Positions 1 to 8,564 are shown, counted from the stretch's first letter. The stretch: 64,000 bases of DNA from Gillisella terrae (GCF_004801395.1 NZ_SSOA01000001.1:496001-560000); one strand, 5' to 3'. The notes: a model not told the origin generated them from the letters alone. Translations and numbers: made by a program.

Positions 1-348
1 GCGGGCGGTGATTTTGGAGACCTGCTCTTTCAGCCCGACTTCGGCAGCGAGCTCGTCAATGCATTCTTGGCCGATCATGGTCGAATCCATATCAGCGATC
101 AGAAATTTTTTGCGGCGTTGATCAGAATTTTGAATAGCAAGGTCAATGGGCAAGTCGCCAATGATCCTGCGCAGATGGTGTTCGGCATCCGCGAGATTTG
201 TGCCATCTTTCAAGGCGATATCGCAGGCCACGCCATCGGCCAGCCAGTAGAGGCCGGAAGCGTTCAGCTCCTCCGCCGCCTTTTCTGCGAGGTCTGGTGT
301 GAGAACAGGATTTGACGGATTGGCGATAAGCGTGGCAACGAAAGCCAT
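1..348 (-). CDS. serB: Phosphoserine phosphatase SerB, N-terminal part (cut by window edge)
   Basis: The first 116 codons of a minus-strand gene lie in the window and the 3' part is missing. SerB removes phosphate from O-phosphoserine in the last step of serine synthesis in the cytosol. About 85 N-terminal residues precede the HAD motif I read as DMDSTMIGQECIDELA (residues 87-102), where the first Asp is the phosphoacceptor and the second the acid/base; this matches the proteobacterial SerB layout with an N-terminal extension. The ATG (346-348) overlaps the start codon of divergent miaA, so the two genes share at most a two-base boundary. Identification is firm; only the N-terminal third is visible. 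Confidence 0.93.
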   Translation of the reverse strand, partial: MAFVATLIANPSNPVLTPDLAEKAAEELNASGLYWLADGVACDIALKDGTNLADAEHHLRRIIGDLPIDLAIQNSDQRRKKFLIADMDSTMIGQECIDELAAEVGLKEQVSKITAR

Positions 349-1240
349 GATGAAAAACCTTGAAGACAATTGCGACGCCATCCTGATAACCGGCCCGACC
401 GCCAGCGGCAAGTCCGCGCTTGCGCTGAAGCTTGCCAAAGAGTCGGGCGGTGTGGTGATCAATGCCGATAGTATGCAGGTCTACGACACGTTGAGGGTGG
501 TCACGGCGCGGCCCAGCGATGAAGAAATAGGCGATGTGCCGCATTATCTCTACGGTCATGTGCCCGCTAGCAAAACCTACTCCACCGGCGATTGGCTGCG
601 CGAGGTAACAGTGCTGCTTGCGACATTGAAAGCTGAAAGTCGTCTTCCGGTGATTATTGGTGGAACGGGGCTCTATTTCAAAGCGCTGACCGGTGGCCTC
701 TCCGAAATGCCCATGATCCCCGATGCTATTCGAAACGAGCTGCGGGAGCGGGAAAAGCGGGAAGGGGCAGAAGCGCTGCATCTAGAGCTCGCATTGCGCG
801 ATCCTGTTGTGGCCGAAAAACTGAACCCGCAAGATGGGCAGCGCATTGTGCGGGCGTTGGAAGTGCTGGAGGCGACGGGCGAATCCATTGCTCAATGGCA
901 GGCGCGCACCGGGCCTATGATCGTTGATCCAGAACGGGCGCGCAAAATTGTGGTGCTGCCGGAGCGCTCTTTGCTGCACGACCGGATCAACCGCCGCTTC
1001 GCCTTGATGATGGAGCAAGGCGCGGTGGAAGAGGTTGAGGCACTGCTGGCGCAAAACCTCGCCCCAGATATGCCCGCCATGAAAGCCATTGGCGTCTCAC
1101 AAATCGCCGCCATGCTACGCGGAGAGATGAGCTTTGATGAGGCCATTGAAAAAGCCTCTGCTGCGACCCGGCAATATGCCAAGCGGCAAATGACCTGGTT
1201 TCGCAACCAGATGGATGAAAGCTGGGAGCGGCTGGGGTGA
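347..1240 (+). CDS. miaA: tRNA dimethylallyltransferase MiaA
   Basis: MiaA transfers a dimethylallyl group to N6 of A37 in tRNAs that read UNN codons. The P-loop GPTASGKSAL sits about 15 residues from the start, followed by the conserved region INADSMQVYD that binds the diphosphate substrate, and IIGGTGLYFKAL. The C-terminal part keeps the usual AMKAIGVSQ and RQMTWFRNQ stretches. Two adjacent ATG codons (347 and 350) are the likely starts, giving about 297 residues; a GTG at 299 would add 16 residues but lies inside serB and adds nothing recognisable. No strong ribosome binding site is visible. The gene is divergent from serB. Confidence 0.93.
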   Translation: MMKNLEDNCDAILITGPTASGKSALALKLAKESGGVVINADSMQVYDTLRVVTARPSDEEIGDVPHYLYGHVPASKTYSTGDWLREVTVLLATLKAESRLPVIIGGTGLYFKALTGGLSEMPMIPDAIRNELREREKREGAEALHLELALRDPVVAEKLNPQDGQRIVRALEVLEATGESIAQWQARTGPMIVDPERARKIVVLPERSLLHDRINRRFALMMEQGAVEEVEALLAQNLAPDMPAMKAIGVSQIAAMLRGEMSFDEAIEKASAATRQYAKRQMTWFRNQMDESWERLG

Positions 1241-1344
1241 GGCAATAAGGATGCTTGCACCTTCACTCTCTCAGAGACCCTGAAGGCTTGTGATCGGCGC
1301 TGATCCGTGATTTTTTAGCCAAAACACACCTTTACGGAGCCTCC

Positions 1345-1605
1345 ATGAACCGCTTTCTGGCCAGAACACTTTCCACGCTCAACGCTGTTTTTGCCCTGCT
1401 GATCATTGTTATCGCAACGGCATCCGGGGCCACGGGCGGCGGATATTATTTTACCGGCAGCCTCTCACTCTCCGGCGCAATCTTTGGCGGTTTGGGCGGC
1501 GTACTTGTGGCGGCCCTCATCTGCGGCACCATCGCATTTTTAACCCTGATTGAGCGGCATTTAAGCGTGCTGGCCGAGGCGGCAAAGCGTAACGTGGGTG
1601 GGTGA
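1345..1605 (+). CDS. Small two-segment membrane protein, unknown function
   Basis: An 86-residue protein with two hydrophobic segments, around residues 12-30 and 45-68, separated by a glycine/serine-rich stretch, with a short positively charged tail. It is probably an inner-membrane protein. A GGAG-like site (acggagcctcc) lies just before the ATG. I do not recognise a family. It follows miaA on the same strand after a gap of about 100 bases, so cotranscription is possible but not shown. Confidence 0.65.
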   Translation: MNRFLARTLSTLNAVFALLIIVIATASGATGGGYYFTGSLSLSGAIFGGLGGVLVAALICGTIAFLTLIERHLSVLAEAAKRNVGG

Positions 1606-1747
1606 GCTGTATCGCTTTTCGGCGTACCAATGCGCGTTGGGTGGAGGTTTGCCTGTTTTTATGTTGCAGGAGAAACATGGGCCTGTGCAGATCCTGATTT
1701 TATTGAGATAGCTTACACTGATCGATGAGAGATGTTTAATTTCCCAC

Positions 1748-2182
1748 ATGACAGCACCTACACCAGAACAAGTTGAAAAACTCGCGATCGCTTTTGAGCG
1801 ATTTACCCGCCGTTTCAAGGTGGCAGAAGCTGCGGCAGCTTTGAAAAATTCGCTTAATGCCCTGGATATCCAAGCCCTTCTGTTCATCAATGACCACCCA
1901 GAGTGCACTTTGGGCGATGTCGCACGCCACCTTGAGGTGGCGCTGACAACAATGTCGTCTTCTGTCGATAGATTGGTGCGCAAACAGATGATCGAGCGGC
2001 AGCGGCCACAGGAGAACCGTCGATCGGTTTCCCTGAAGATCACCAAGCAGGGCGAAGAGGCTGTTTTGGGCTATGTTGATGGCTATCGTGCGTCGTGCAA
2101 AGCCATGTTGGAGGCTCTCGATCCGGCAGAGCGGCTCGATTTTCTAGACCTGACACAGAAAATCTCTCAATCCGAAGGTTGA
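1748..2182 (+). CDS. MarR-family transcriptional regulator
   Basis: A 144-residue protein with the winged-helix layout of MarR regulators: LFINDHPECTLGDVARHLEV forms the first DNA-binding helices, TTMSSSVDRLVRKQMIERQR the recognition helix, and RRSVSLKITKQGEEA the wing. Such proteins usually act as dimers and repress a neighbouring gene until a ligand binds. The short-chain dehydrogenase begins about 55 bases downstream on the same strand, and a perfect 13-base palindrome lies between the two, so a local regulator-target pair is the simplest reading. The ligand cannot be predicted. Confidence 0.88.
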   Translation: MTAPTPEQVEKLAIAFERFTRRFKVAEAAAALKNSLNALDIQALLFINDHPECTLGDVARHLEVALTTMSSSVDRLVRKQMIERQRPQENRRSVSLKITKQGEEAVLGYVDGYRASCKAMLEALDPAERLDFLDLTQKISQSEG

Positions 2183-2186
2183 ATAA

Positions 2187-2199
2187 TACGAAGTTCGTA
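2187..2199. promoter_or_regulatory. Perfect palindrome between marR and SDR gene, candidate operator
   Basis: The sequence TACGAA-G-TTCGTA is a perfect 13-base inverted repeat placed directly after the MarR stop codon and about 40 bases before the dehydrogenase ATG. Position and size fit a MarR operator; binding is inference. Confidence 0.5.
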
Positions 2200-2237
2200 G
2201 TATTTGTATGACGTCGCAAATCTTAAGGGACGTCATC

Positions 2238-2984
2238 ATGAGTCATACATCATCCATCGCACTCATCACCGGAGCCAACAAGGGAATCGGGTTTGCTATC
2301 GCGCGGCAGCTCGGCGCACGTGGTCACATGGTTTGGCTCGGTTGCCGGGATATGTCGCGTGGTGAAGTGGCAGCTTTGAGCCTCAGGGGCGAGGGAATTG
2401 ATGCCCGCGCCGTAGAGCTGAATGTGACGCAGGATGCCAGCGTGACCAATGCTGCAAAGACCATTGAGCGCGCGGTGGGGTGCCTTGACGTGCTGGTCAA
2501 TAATGCGGGGCTTATGTTGGGAGAGCCAACGTCGCTTGCACGTGAGTCAATCGATGAGATGAAGCAGATGTTCGACACCAATGTGTTCGGCGTCTTACGG
2601 GTCACTCAAGCATTTCTGCCTTTGCTGCGCAAATCGGGTGCTGCTCGTATTGTGATGATGAGCAGCGGTCTGAGCTCGCTCACCGACGCGCTTGATATGA
2701 GAAGCGAAACATGGGGCGTGGGGTTTGGTGGCTATTGCGCCTCTAAAACAGCGCTCAACATGCTGACGGTCAAACTTGCCAAAGAACTTGACCGCGAGGG
2801 GATCAAAGTGAATGCTGTTGATCCAGGTTTGACATCAACCGATATGACAGGAAACGGACCGGGACATTCAGCCGATGACGGGGCCAGACCCGCCGTCGCA
2901 TTGGCGACAATGCACGCATTTGGTCCTTCGGCAGGACTTTTTGCCTGCTCGAGCGCAGGCGAACTTGTCCCAAGAAATTGGTGA
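2238..2984 (+). CDS. Short-chain dehydrogenase/reductase (SDR)
   Basis: A 248-residue NAD(P)-dependent oxidoreductase of the classical SDR family. It shows the cofactor-binding glycine motif TGANKGIGFAIA near the N-terminus, NNAG at about residue 80, and the catalytic set Ser (MMSSG), Tyr and Lys (YCASK). The start at 2238 is preferred because AAGGGA lies 8 bases upstream; an ATG at 2208 would add ten residues without a better site. The C-terminus carries a typical tail (PSAGLFACSSAGELVPRNW). Likely controlled by the upstream MarR protein. Substrate unknown; relatives include carbonyl reductases. Confidence 0.88.
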   Translation: MSHTSSIALITGANKGIGFAIARQLGARGHMVWLGCRDMSRGEVAALSLRGEGIDARAVELNVTQDASVTNAAKTIERAVGCLDVLVNNAGLMLGEPTSLARESIDEMKQMFDTNVFGVLRVTQAFLPLLRKSGAARIVMMSSGLSSLTDALDMRSETWGVGFGGYCASKTALNMLTVKLAKELDREGIKVNAVDPGLTSTDMTGNGPGHSADDGARPAVALATMHAFGPSAGLFACSSAGELVPRNW

Positions 2985-3060
2985 AAATTTCGCCGCAGAT
3001 TGAACGTGTTACAGCACTGTCTGCCCGGTTTGGCGGAGAGTGCTTTCGACGCAATCGCGT

Positions 3061-5010
3061 TTAGTCTTTTCCCCCACCCAATGGCTTTTTCAAAATACTC
3101 TCCCGCAAGCTCATGCCATGTTCGCGCCGGGGCGGAACAGCGGGAGATGCGGCGGTCGCAAAAAGGCCGGGGGCATCGGGTGCGCGCAGACCCGCGTAAG
3201 CGCTGGCGGGGCGAAAGCCTGAAGCTGTGGATGTCGGCTCAGGGGCCATACTTGGCAACATATCTGGCCGATAGGGCTCAATCGGTGCGTCTGCAGAAGG
3301 GTTTGGCGGGGTGCTCACGTTAAAGCTCGCCAAATCGGGATCGGCCGTCGATCTCATTCTTGAGATCACATCGCGCAGGTCGATGTTGTCCGGCTTTTCG
3401 TCGGATTGGCGCACCGTCGTTCCGCTGGCTTTGGGCAGGTAGCGCTGCTCGACGCGCGAAAAGCGCATTCTCATCGGAACGGCAATGGCCTCACCAAAGG
3501 CTATCGCCTCGCCATTGCCAATCGATGAGATAAAGCTGGTGGCCGAGATGGAGCCATCGGGCAGGGCAGAGCGGATGATGTCCTGATCGCGATCATTGGC
3601 CAGTCGCATGGCAAACACCGTCGAGCATTGTGACAGGATTGTCTGGTCCAGCTCGCCCGGTCTCTGGGTGATAATGCCGAGCGATACGCCGTATTTGCGG
3701 CCTTCCTTGGCAATGCGGGCAATGGCCTGGCGCGTTGGGAAAAAGCCGAGGCTTGGATCGGATGGCACATAGCGGTGGGCTTCTTCGCAGACAACCAGCA
3801 TGTGAATGGCACCGTTTGACCACATCGCAAGCTCAAACGCCATGCGGCACAGCACCGAGGCCACCGAATTGACGATCTCGGAGGGGATACCAGCCAGCTG
3901 AAACGTGGAAATCGGGCGGCCGTGGCCCGGCACACGGAAAATATGCGCAACCGTTTCCATAATCGTATCGCTGATCGTGTTGCTGGAAAACATGAAGCGA
4001 TAGCGCGGATCATTGACCGCCGAGAGAATGCGAATTTTTACGGCACGCAAGAATGGCTTTTCTTCCCGGCCTTCCAGCTTGCCGATGCGCTCATCGATAC
4101 CAGCCAGCAAATCGGCCAGCCGGTAGGGCACCGGCGTATCGGCGGTGAAGCTGGCGCGGTCGCTGCGGCGAACAAGACTTGCATCGCCGCCTTTGAAGGC
4201 GCGTTTGGCCTCTGGAATCAGCTCGCGCAGGATGTCTACTTCTTCCGGCACTGCAGGGCGACCGCGATAGAGCACCTCGGTAAATTCTTCCAGCCGCATC
4301 AGCCAAAACGGCAGGTCCAGCGTGTCGGTATCCACCACCACCGCATGATCGGGAAAAGCTGCGGCAAATTCATTGTGTGGATCAAGGATCAGCACGCGCA
4401 GTCTGGGATCGCTCTCAATGGCTTTGTGCAGCAGCAATGAGACGGCGGTGGATTTGCCAACACCGGTTGAGCCAACCACGGCGAAATGCTTGGATAGCAT
4501 CGCAGGGATGTTGATGGTGGCGTCAATCTCTTCATCCTGAGAGAGCTTGCCAATGACGCAGCTGCCGCCTTCCTTGGACTCATAAATACGCTTGAGGTCG
4601 GCCACGCGAATGCGGTGGGCAACTGCCCCAAGATAAGGATATTGCGTAATACCGGTGGAGAAGGTTTCAAACCCATCCGCACCACGGCGCACTTCGCCCA
4701 TCAACTCAACGTCGATGATGAAGCCGTTATTTTCGTTTTCGGTCCAAAGGCCGCTTGCGGTGCGCATGGCATAGACGAGGGCGACCACGCGATTTTGATC
4801 GACGGTGATGGAAATCAACCGCCCGACCGACCACAGGGAGGTGAGGTTGGTTTCGCCATGTTCGGCGGTGGCGGCGATGGTGGCCTGTGCGCCATTGCAG
4901 GCAACCACCCGACCCAAGAAGCGGTTTCCCGGAGCCAGCAGATTGCGTCGATCGTCTTCGGGCTGCGAAGATGGGGGGAAGGTGTCTTGATTTCGCAATG
5001 GATGCTCCAT
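3061..5010 (-). CDS. HerA-like P-loop ATPase with HAS-barrel, DUF87 type
   Basis: A 649-residue cytosolic ATPase of the HerA/FtsK superfamily. The N-terminus (residues 25-130) resembles the HAS-barrel that precedes HerA motors. Walker A is GSTGVGKST (180-188), followed by LILDPHNEF; Walker B is LVVCEEAHRY near residue 410, and an arginine/sensor region IITQRPGELDQTILSQC follows. HerA proteins form hexamers that pump DNA, often with NurA; no nurA is adjacent here, so the partner is unknown. The last 120 residues are rich in Pro/Ala and look disordered. It is convergent with the upstream SDR gene. Confidence 0.85.
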   Translation of the reverse strand: MEHPLRNQDTFPPSSQPEDDRRNLLAPGNRFLGRVVACNGAQATIAATAEHGETNLTSLWSVGRLISITVDQNRVVALVYAMRTASGLWTENENNGFIIDVELMGEVRRGADGFETFSTGITQYPYLGAVAHRIRVADLKRIYESKEGGSCVIGKLSQDEEIDATINIPAMLSKHFAVVGSTGVGKSTAVSLLLHKAIESDPRLRVLILDPHNEFAAAFPDHAVVVDTDTLDLPFWLMRLEEFTEVLYRGRPAVPEEVDILRELIPEAKRAFKGGDASLVRRSDRASFTADTPVPYRLADLLAGIDERIGKLEGREEKPFLRAVKIRILSAVNDPRYRFMFSSNTISDTIMETVAHIFRVPGHGRPISTFQLAGIPSEIVNSVASVLCRMAFELAMWSNGAIHMLVVCEEAHRYVPSDPSLGFFPTRQAIARIAKEGRKYGVSLGIITQRPGELDQTILSQCSTVFAMRLANDRDQDIIRSALPDGSISATSFISSIGNGEAIAFGEAIAVPMRMRFSRVEQRYLPKASGTTVRQSDEKPDNIDLRDVISRMRSTADPDLASFNVSTPPNPSADAPIEPYRPDMLPSMAPEPTSTASGFRPASAYAGLRAPDAPGLFATAASPAVPPRREHGMSLRESILKKPLGGGKD

Positions 5011-5134
5011 GGGCCTTGCGATATTTTAAGGCTGGCTCTGTTAATAAGCCGTATACTGATTTCAGCGGGCCGCTCAGCCGTGCGGAATGCCTGATAAATT
5101 TGCGTTTGCTGCCGCATTTGCAGGCTTTTTGGCG

Positions 5135-5163
5135 TTGACGCTTATCAAGATAGGGGCTAATAC
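5135..5163 (+). promoter_or_regulatory. Sigma70-type promoter of the ilv leader transcript
   Basis: TTGACG (5135-5140) and TAATAC (5158-5163) are separated by exactly 17 bases. Transcription would start near 5170-5171, which coincides with the ATG of the leader peptide, so the leader mRNA would have essentially no 5' untranslated region. Confidence 0.7.
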
Positions 5164-5170
5164 TTCGCCT

Positions 5171-5227
5171 ATGACAAATTTTGCTATTATTCTTGTGGTG
5201 GGATCGCGCGTGGGCATGACGGTGTAA
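5171..5227 (+). CDS. ilvL: Branched-chain leader peptide of the ilvI-ilvH attenuator
   Basis: An 18-codon reading frame encodes MTNFAIILVVGSRVGMTV and ends in TAA. Six consecutive residues (AIILVV) include five made from the products of the downstream pathway, which is the classical signature of a ribosome-dependent attenuation leader. No ribosome binding site precedes the ATG, and the promoter places the transcription start at or next to it, so it is probably translated from a leaderless mRNA. When charged Ile/Leu/Val tRNA is scarce, a ribosome stalled at codons 6-10 would cover bases up to about 5212 and change downstream folding. The peptide itself probably has no enzymatic role. Confidence 0.82.
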   Translation: MTNFAIILVVGSRVGMTV

Positions 5228-5285
5228 CCGTCAGGCATTAGCCTCCCATGCGCGACAAACAGGCTCCTCTCAGGGGCCTTTTTTT
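5205..5285 (+). terminator. ilv attenuator: alternative hairpins and terminator before ilvI
   Basis: CGCGCGTGGG (5205-5214) can pair with CCCATGCGCG (5245-5254), with one G-U pair, enclosing a small ACGGT/ACCGT hairpin (5219-5231). The terminator is AGGCTCC (5261-5267) with GGGGCCT (5273-5279), a five-base loop and a run of seven T (5279-5285). AGCCT (5240-5244) can instead pair with AGGCT (5261-5265), the 5' arm of the terminator, giving a plausible antiterminator. The first arm overlaps the 3' half of the leader peptide, so ribosome position can decide the fold. Confidence 0.75.
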
Positions 5286-5339
5286 ATGCCCAAAATCACG
5301 CTAACAGCACATAACTTCGGGAAACTGGCGGGAGCAGAC

Positions 5340-7142
5340 ATGACTGGAACAGAAAAAAACGCAAATGAGCAGCCAAACACCAAGATGACCGGTGCGGAAA
5401 TTGTCTTGCAGGCTTTGAAAGACAATGGCGTCGAGCACATCTTTGGCTATCCGGGCGGCTCGGTTTTGCCGATCTATGACGAGATCTTTCAGCAGGACGA
5501 TATTCAGCACGTTCTGGTGCGTCACGAGCAGGGCGCTGGCCATGCGGCAGAGGGCTATGCACGCTCGACCGGCAAGGTCGGGGTTGTTCTCGTCACCTCT
5601 GGTCCAGGGGTCACCAACACGATTACGCCTTTGCAGGATGCGTTGATGGACAGCATCCCTATGGTGTGTCTGTCTGGTCAGGTGCCCACCACGCTGATTG
5701 GCTCCGATGCGTTTCAGGAATGCGACACCGTTGGCATTACCCGCCCTTGCACCAAGCACAATTGGCTGGTGAAGGATGTCAATGATCTTTCGCGCATCAT
5801 TCACGAAGCTTTCCGTATTGCCCAGACGGGGCGTCCCGGCCCGGTTGTGGTTGATATTCCAAAAGATGTGCAGTTTGCCACCGGCACCTATACGCCGCCG
5901 CAGCAACACGCCATTCAGCGAAGCTATCAGCCCAAGCTGCAAGGCGATGCCAAGGCTATTGAAGCCGCTGTTCAATTGATGGCAAGTGCCCGCCGTCCGG
6001 TGATCTATTCCGGCGGTGGCGTTGTAAACTCCGGTCCCGAAGCCTCCAAATTGTTGCGTGAACTGGTGCAGTTGACGGATTTCCCGATCACCTCGACCTT
6101 GATGGGCTTGGGCAGCTATCCGGCTTCCGGTGCAAATTGGCTCGGCATGTTGGGCATGCACGGTTCCTATGAGGCCAATATGGCCATGCATGATTGCGAC
6201 GTGATGGTCTGCATCGGCGCGCGTTTTGATGACCGTATCACCGGCCGTTTGAATGCGTTTTCGCCCAATTCCAAGAAAATCCACATCGATATTGATCCAT
6301 CGTCGATCAACAAGACGGTACGGGTCGATATTCCAATCACCGGCGATGTTGGCCATGTGCTGGAAGATATGGTCCGTATTTGGCGCGCTTTGCCCAATAA
6401 GCCACAGGCCGATCAGACCGCCGAGTGGAAGGCAAGCATTGCCAAGTGGAAGGCGCGCAAGTCCTTCTCTTATACGCCGTCCAGGGATGTTATCATGCCG
6501 CAATACGCCATTGAGCGTTTGTCGGCCCTGAGCCAGGGGCGTGATACCTATATCACCACCGAAGTTGGCCAGCACCAGATGTGGGCCGCGCAATTCTTCG
6601 GCTTTGAGCAGCCAAACCATTGGATGACCTCTGGCGGACTTGGCACTATGGGCTATGGCTTCCCGGCCGCCATTGGTGTGCAGATCGCCCATCCCGATGC
6701 TTTGGTCATCGATATTGCTGGCGATGCATCTATCCAGATGTGCATTCAGGAAATGTCTTGCGCCGTGCAGTATAATGCGCCGGTCAAGATCTTCATCCTG
6801 AACAACCAATATATGGGCATGGTGCGTCAGTGGCAGCAATTGCTGCATGGCAACCGCCTGTCCAACTCCTACACCGAAGCCATGCCGGACTTTGTCAAGC
6901 TGGCCGAGGCTTATGGTGCGGTTGGTATGCGTTGCGACAAGCCTGATGATCTGGATGATGCGATCATGGAGATGATCAACGTCAAGCGTCCGGTGATTTT
7001 TGATTGCCGCGTGGCCAATCTGGCCAATTGCTTCCCGATGATCCCATCGGGCAAGGCCCATAATGAAATGCTGCTGCCGGATGAGGCGACGGATGATGCT
7101 GTTGCAACTGCGATTGACGCCAAAGGTCGCCAACTCGTTTAA
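5340..7142 (+). CDS. ilvI: Acetolactate synthase large (catalytic) subunit
   Basis: A 600-residue thiamine-diphosphate enzyme that condenses pyruvate with pyruvate or 2-oxobutyrate at the first shared step of valine, leucine and isoleucine synthesis. The N-terminal domain has GYPGGSVLPIYDE and VRHEQGAGHAAEGYAR, with the catalytic glutamate; the FAD/central domain follows; the C-terminal ThDP motif runs from GDASIQM to NN (ILNNQYMG). The start at 5340 has GGCGGGAG six bases upstream. The in-frame ATG at 5286 is rejected because it abuts the terminator T-run. It is the first structural gene after the attenuator, and ilvH follows after 15 bases. Could equally be named ilvB or ilvG. Confidence 0.95.
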   Translation: MTGTEKNANEQPNTKMTGAEIVLQALKDNGVEHIFGYPGGSVLPIYDEIFQQDDIQHVLVRHEQGAGHAAEGYARSTGKVGVVLVTSGPGVTNTITPLQDALMDSIPMVCLSGQVPTTLIGSDAFQECDTVGITRPCTKHNWLVKDVNDLSRIIHEAFRIAQTGRPGPVVVDIPKDVQFATGTYTPPQQHAIQRSYQPKLQGDAKAIEAAVQLMASARRPVIYSGGGVVNSGPEASKLLRELVQLTDFPITSTLMGLGSYPASGANWLGMLGMHGSYEANMAMHDCDVMVCIGARFDDRITGRLNAFSPNSKKIHIDIDPSSINKTVRVDIPITGDVGHVLEDMVRIWRALPNKPQADQTAEWKASIAKWKARKSFSYTPSRDVIMPQYAIERLSALSQGRDTYITTEVGQHQMWAAQFFGFEQPNHWMTSGGLGTMGYGFPAAIGVQIAHPDALVIDIAGDASIQMCIQEMSCAVQYNAPVKIFILNNQYMGMVRQWQQLLHGNRLSNSYTEAMPDFVKLAEAYGAVGMRCDKPDDLDDAIMEMINVKRPVIFDCRVANLANCFPMIPSGKAHNEMLLPDEATDDAVATAIDAKGRQLV

Positions 7143-7157
7143 CTTAGGGGGAACATT

Positions 7158-7730
7158 ATGAACGCACATCTACAGCCAACCGGTTCTGCCTATTTCATCT
7201 CGCCAGAAACCGAACTTGCCGAAAACCACACGCTTTCCGTTCTGGTCGATAACGAGCCGGGCGTTCTTGCCCGCGTCATCGGTCTGTTCTCTGGTCGGGG
7301 CTATAATATCGAAAGCCTCACAGTGTCCGAGACCGAGCACGAGGCGCATCTGTCGCGTATCACCATTGTCACCCGTGGCACGCCGCTGGTGCTGGAGCAG
7401 ATCAAGGCACAGCTGGAGCGGATTATTCCGGTGCACCGGGTGCTGGACCTCACCGTGCGGGCGCGTCAACTGGGGCAGGAGCGGCCAATCGAGCGCGAAG
7501 TAGCGCTGGTGAAGGTTGTCAGCACTGGCGAAATGCGGGCGGAAACCCTGCGTTTGGCCGACGCTTTCCACGCCAAAGTCGTGGATGCCACCGTGGATCA
7601 CTTCATTTTTGAGCTGACCGGTAAATCCTCCAAGATTGACCAGTTCGTTTCGATCATGAAGCCACTGGGCCTCAATGAAGTTTGCCGCACCGGCATTGCC
7701 GCCATGAACCGTGGCGCGCAGGGCATGTAA
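7158..7730 (+). CDS. ilvH: Acetolactate synthase small (regulatory) subunit
   Basis: A 190-residue regulatory subunit that activates the catalytic subunit and confers valine feedback inhibition. The N-terminal ACT domain reads HTLSVLVDNEPGVLARVIGL and GRGYNIESLTVSETE; the C-terminal half (DLTVRARQLGQERPIEREVA onward) is the second ferredoxin-like domain typical of IlvH/IlvN. AGGGGG lies 8 bases before the ATG. It follows ilvI by 15 bases in the same operon and so should share the leader attenuation. A GC-rich inverted repeat (ACCGCCGC near 7739) follows but lacks a clear T-run. Confidence 0.94.
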   Translation: MNAHLQPTGSAYFISPETELAENHTLSVLVDNEPGVLARVIGLFSGRGYNIESLTVSETEHEAHLSRITIVTRGTPLVLEQIKAQLERIIPVHRVLDLTVRARQLGQERPIEREVALVKVVSTGEMRAETLRLADAFHAKVVDATVDHFIFELTGKSSKIDQFVSIMKPLGLNEVCRTGIAAMNRGAQGM

Positions 7731-7803
7731 GCATGATACCGCCGCGCGCTGGCAGAGGATCAGCGGCGGCGGTTGCCTGGGCCTATTATGACACGCGACA
7801 AAT

Positions 7804-8562
7804 TCAATATTTATTGGAAACGGCCTGAATGAGTTTGGGAAACAGCCGGTAGGATATTTCAATCAGCTTGCCACGGCCCGGATAGTTGATTTCCTTTCCA
7901 GCCTCCAGAGCTTGCTCGACAGAGTTCACAACCTCTTCGGGTGTTACCATTTGTGAAATAGCCGTGCGGCCCTTCTTCAGGAAGTCCGGGCCGTCCGAGG
8001 CTTGCGCAATCAGTGGCGTGTCAACAGCTGGTGGGCAGACCAGTTGAAAGCGCAGGCCTTTGCCGCGATTTTCACTGATCAGCACTTTTGCATAGTGGTT
8101 TACGGCCGCTTTTGTCGCCCCATAGGCACCGAAGCGATTGATGGGAACGATACCTGCTGTCGAGCCATAGATAATCACATCACCCTGTTCACGATGTAGC
8201 AGTTTGGGTACAATGATACTGGTGATGTTGACCATGCCGCCATAATTGATCTGCATGATTTTATTGATCTTGGCGGCATCGGTTTTGGCCAATTCACCAC
8301 CCGGCATGATGGCGGCACAAACAATAAGCCCGTCGATTTCACCAAGGTCACGCTCAATCTGAGCAACAGTGTTTGCAAGGGCCGAAAAATCAGTGACGTC
8401 GCAGGAATAAGCACGGATAAGCGCGTTCTCCGCGCTGACGGTCTTCAAGCCATCCTCATTGAGATCAACGATTGCGACAGTCTTGCCTTTTTCGGCTAAG
8501 CGGAGTGCGTGCAAGCGGCCAATACCGCTGGCACCTCCGGTTATGAGTGTAACGCCTGTCAT
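7804..8562 (-). CDS. Short-chain dehydrogenase/reductase (SDR)
   Basis: A 252-residue SDR with TGGASGIGRLHALRLAEKG for cofactor binding, an aspartate in AIVDLNEDG after strand 2 that favours NAD over NADP, and the catalytic Ser (YGSTAG), Tyr and Lys (YGATKAA). The hydrophobic C-terminal stretch resembles membrane-associated 11-beta-HSD-like SDRs. Translation probably starts at the ATG of 8562, two bases after the stop of the upstream DUF4334 gene; an in-frame TTG at 8568 would overlap it by four bases. The two genes are therefore translationally coupled. Substrate unknown. Confidence 0.86.
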   Translation of the reverse strand: MTGVTLITGGASGIGRLHALRLAEKGKTVAIVDLNEDGLKTVSAENALIRAYSCDVTDFSALANTVAQIERDLGEIDGLIVCAAIMPGGELAKTDAAKINKIMQINYGGMVNITSIIVPKLLHREQGDVIIYGSTAGIVPINRFGAYGATKAAVNHYAKVLISENRGKGLRFQLVCPPAVDTPLIAQASDGPDFLKKGRTAISQMVTPEEVVNSVEQALEAGKEINYPGRGKLIEISYRLFPKLIQAVSNKY

Positions 8563-8564
8563 GT

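Noticed and set aside
5286..5339. Upstream in-frame ATG as the ilvI start
   Set aside because: It directly follows the attenuator T-run and would add 18 unusual residues; the ATG at 5340 has a good ribosome binding site.
5301..7169. Very long open frame (over 600 codons) on the minus strand opposite ilvI
   Set aside because: It is antisense to a clear acetolactate synthase gene, shows no family motif and follows from the codon bias of the real gene.
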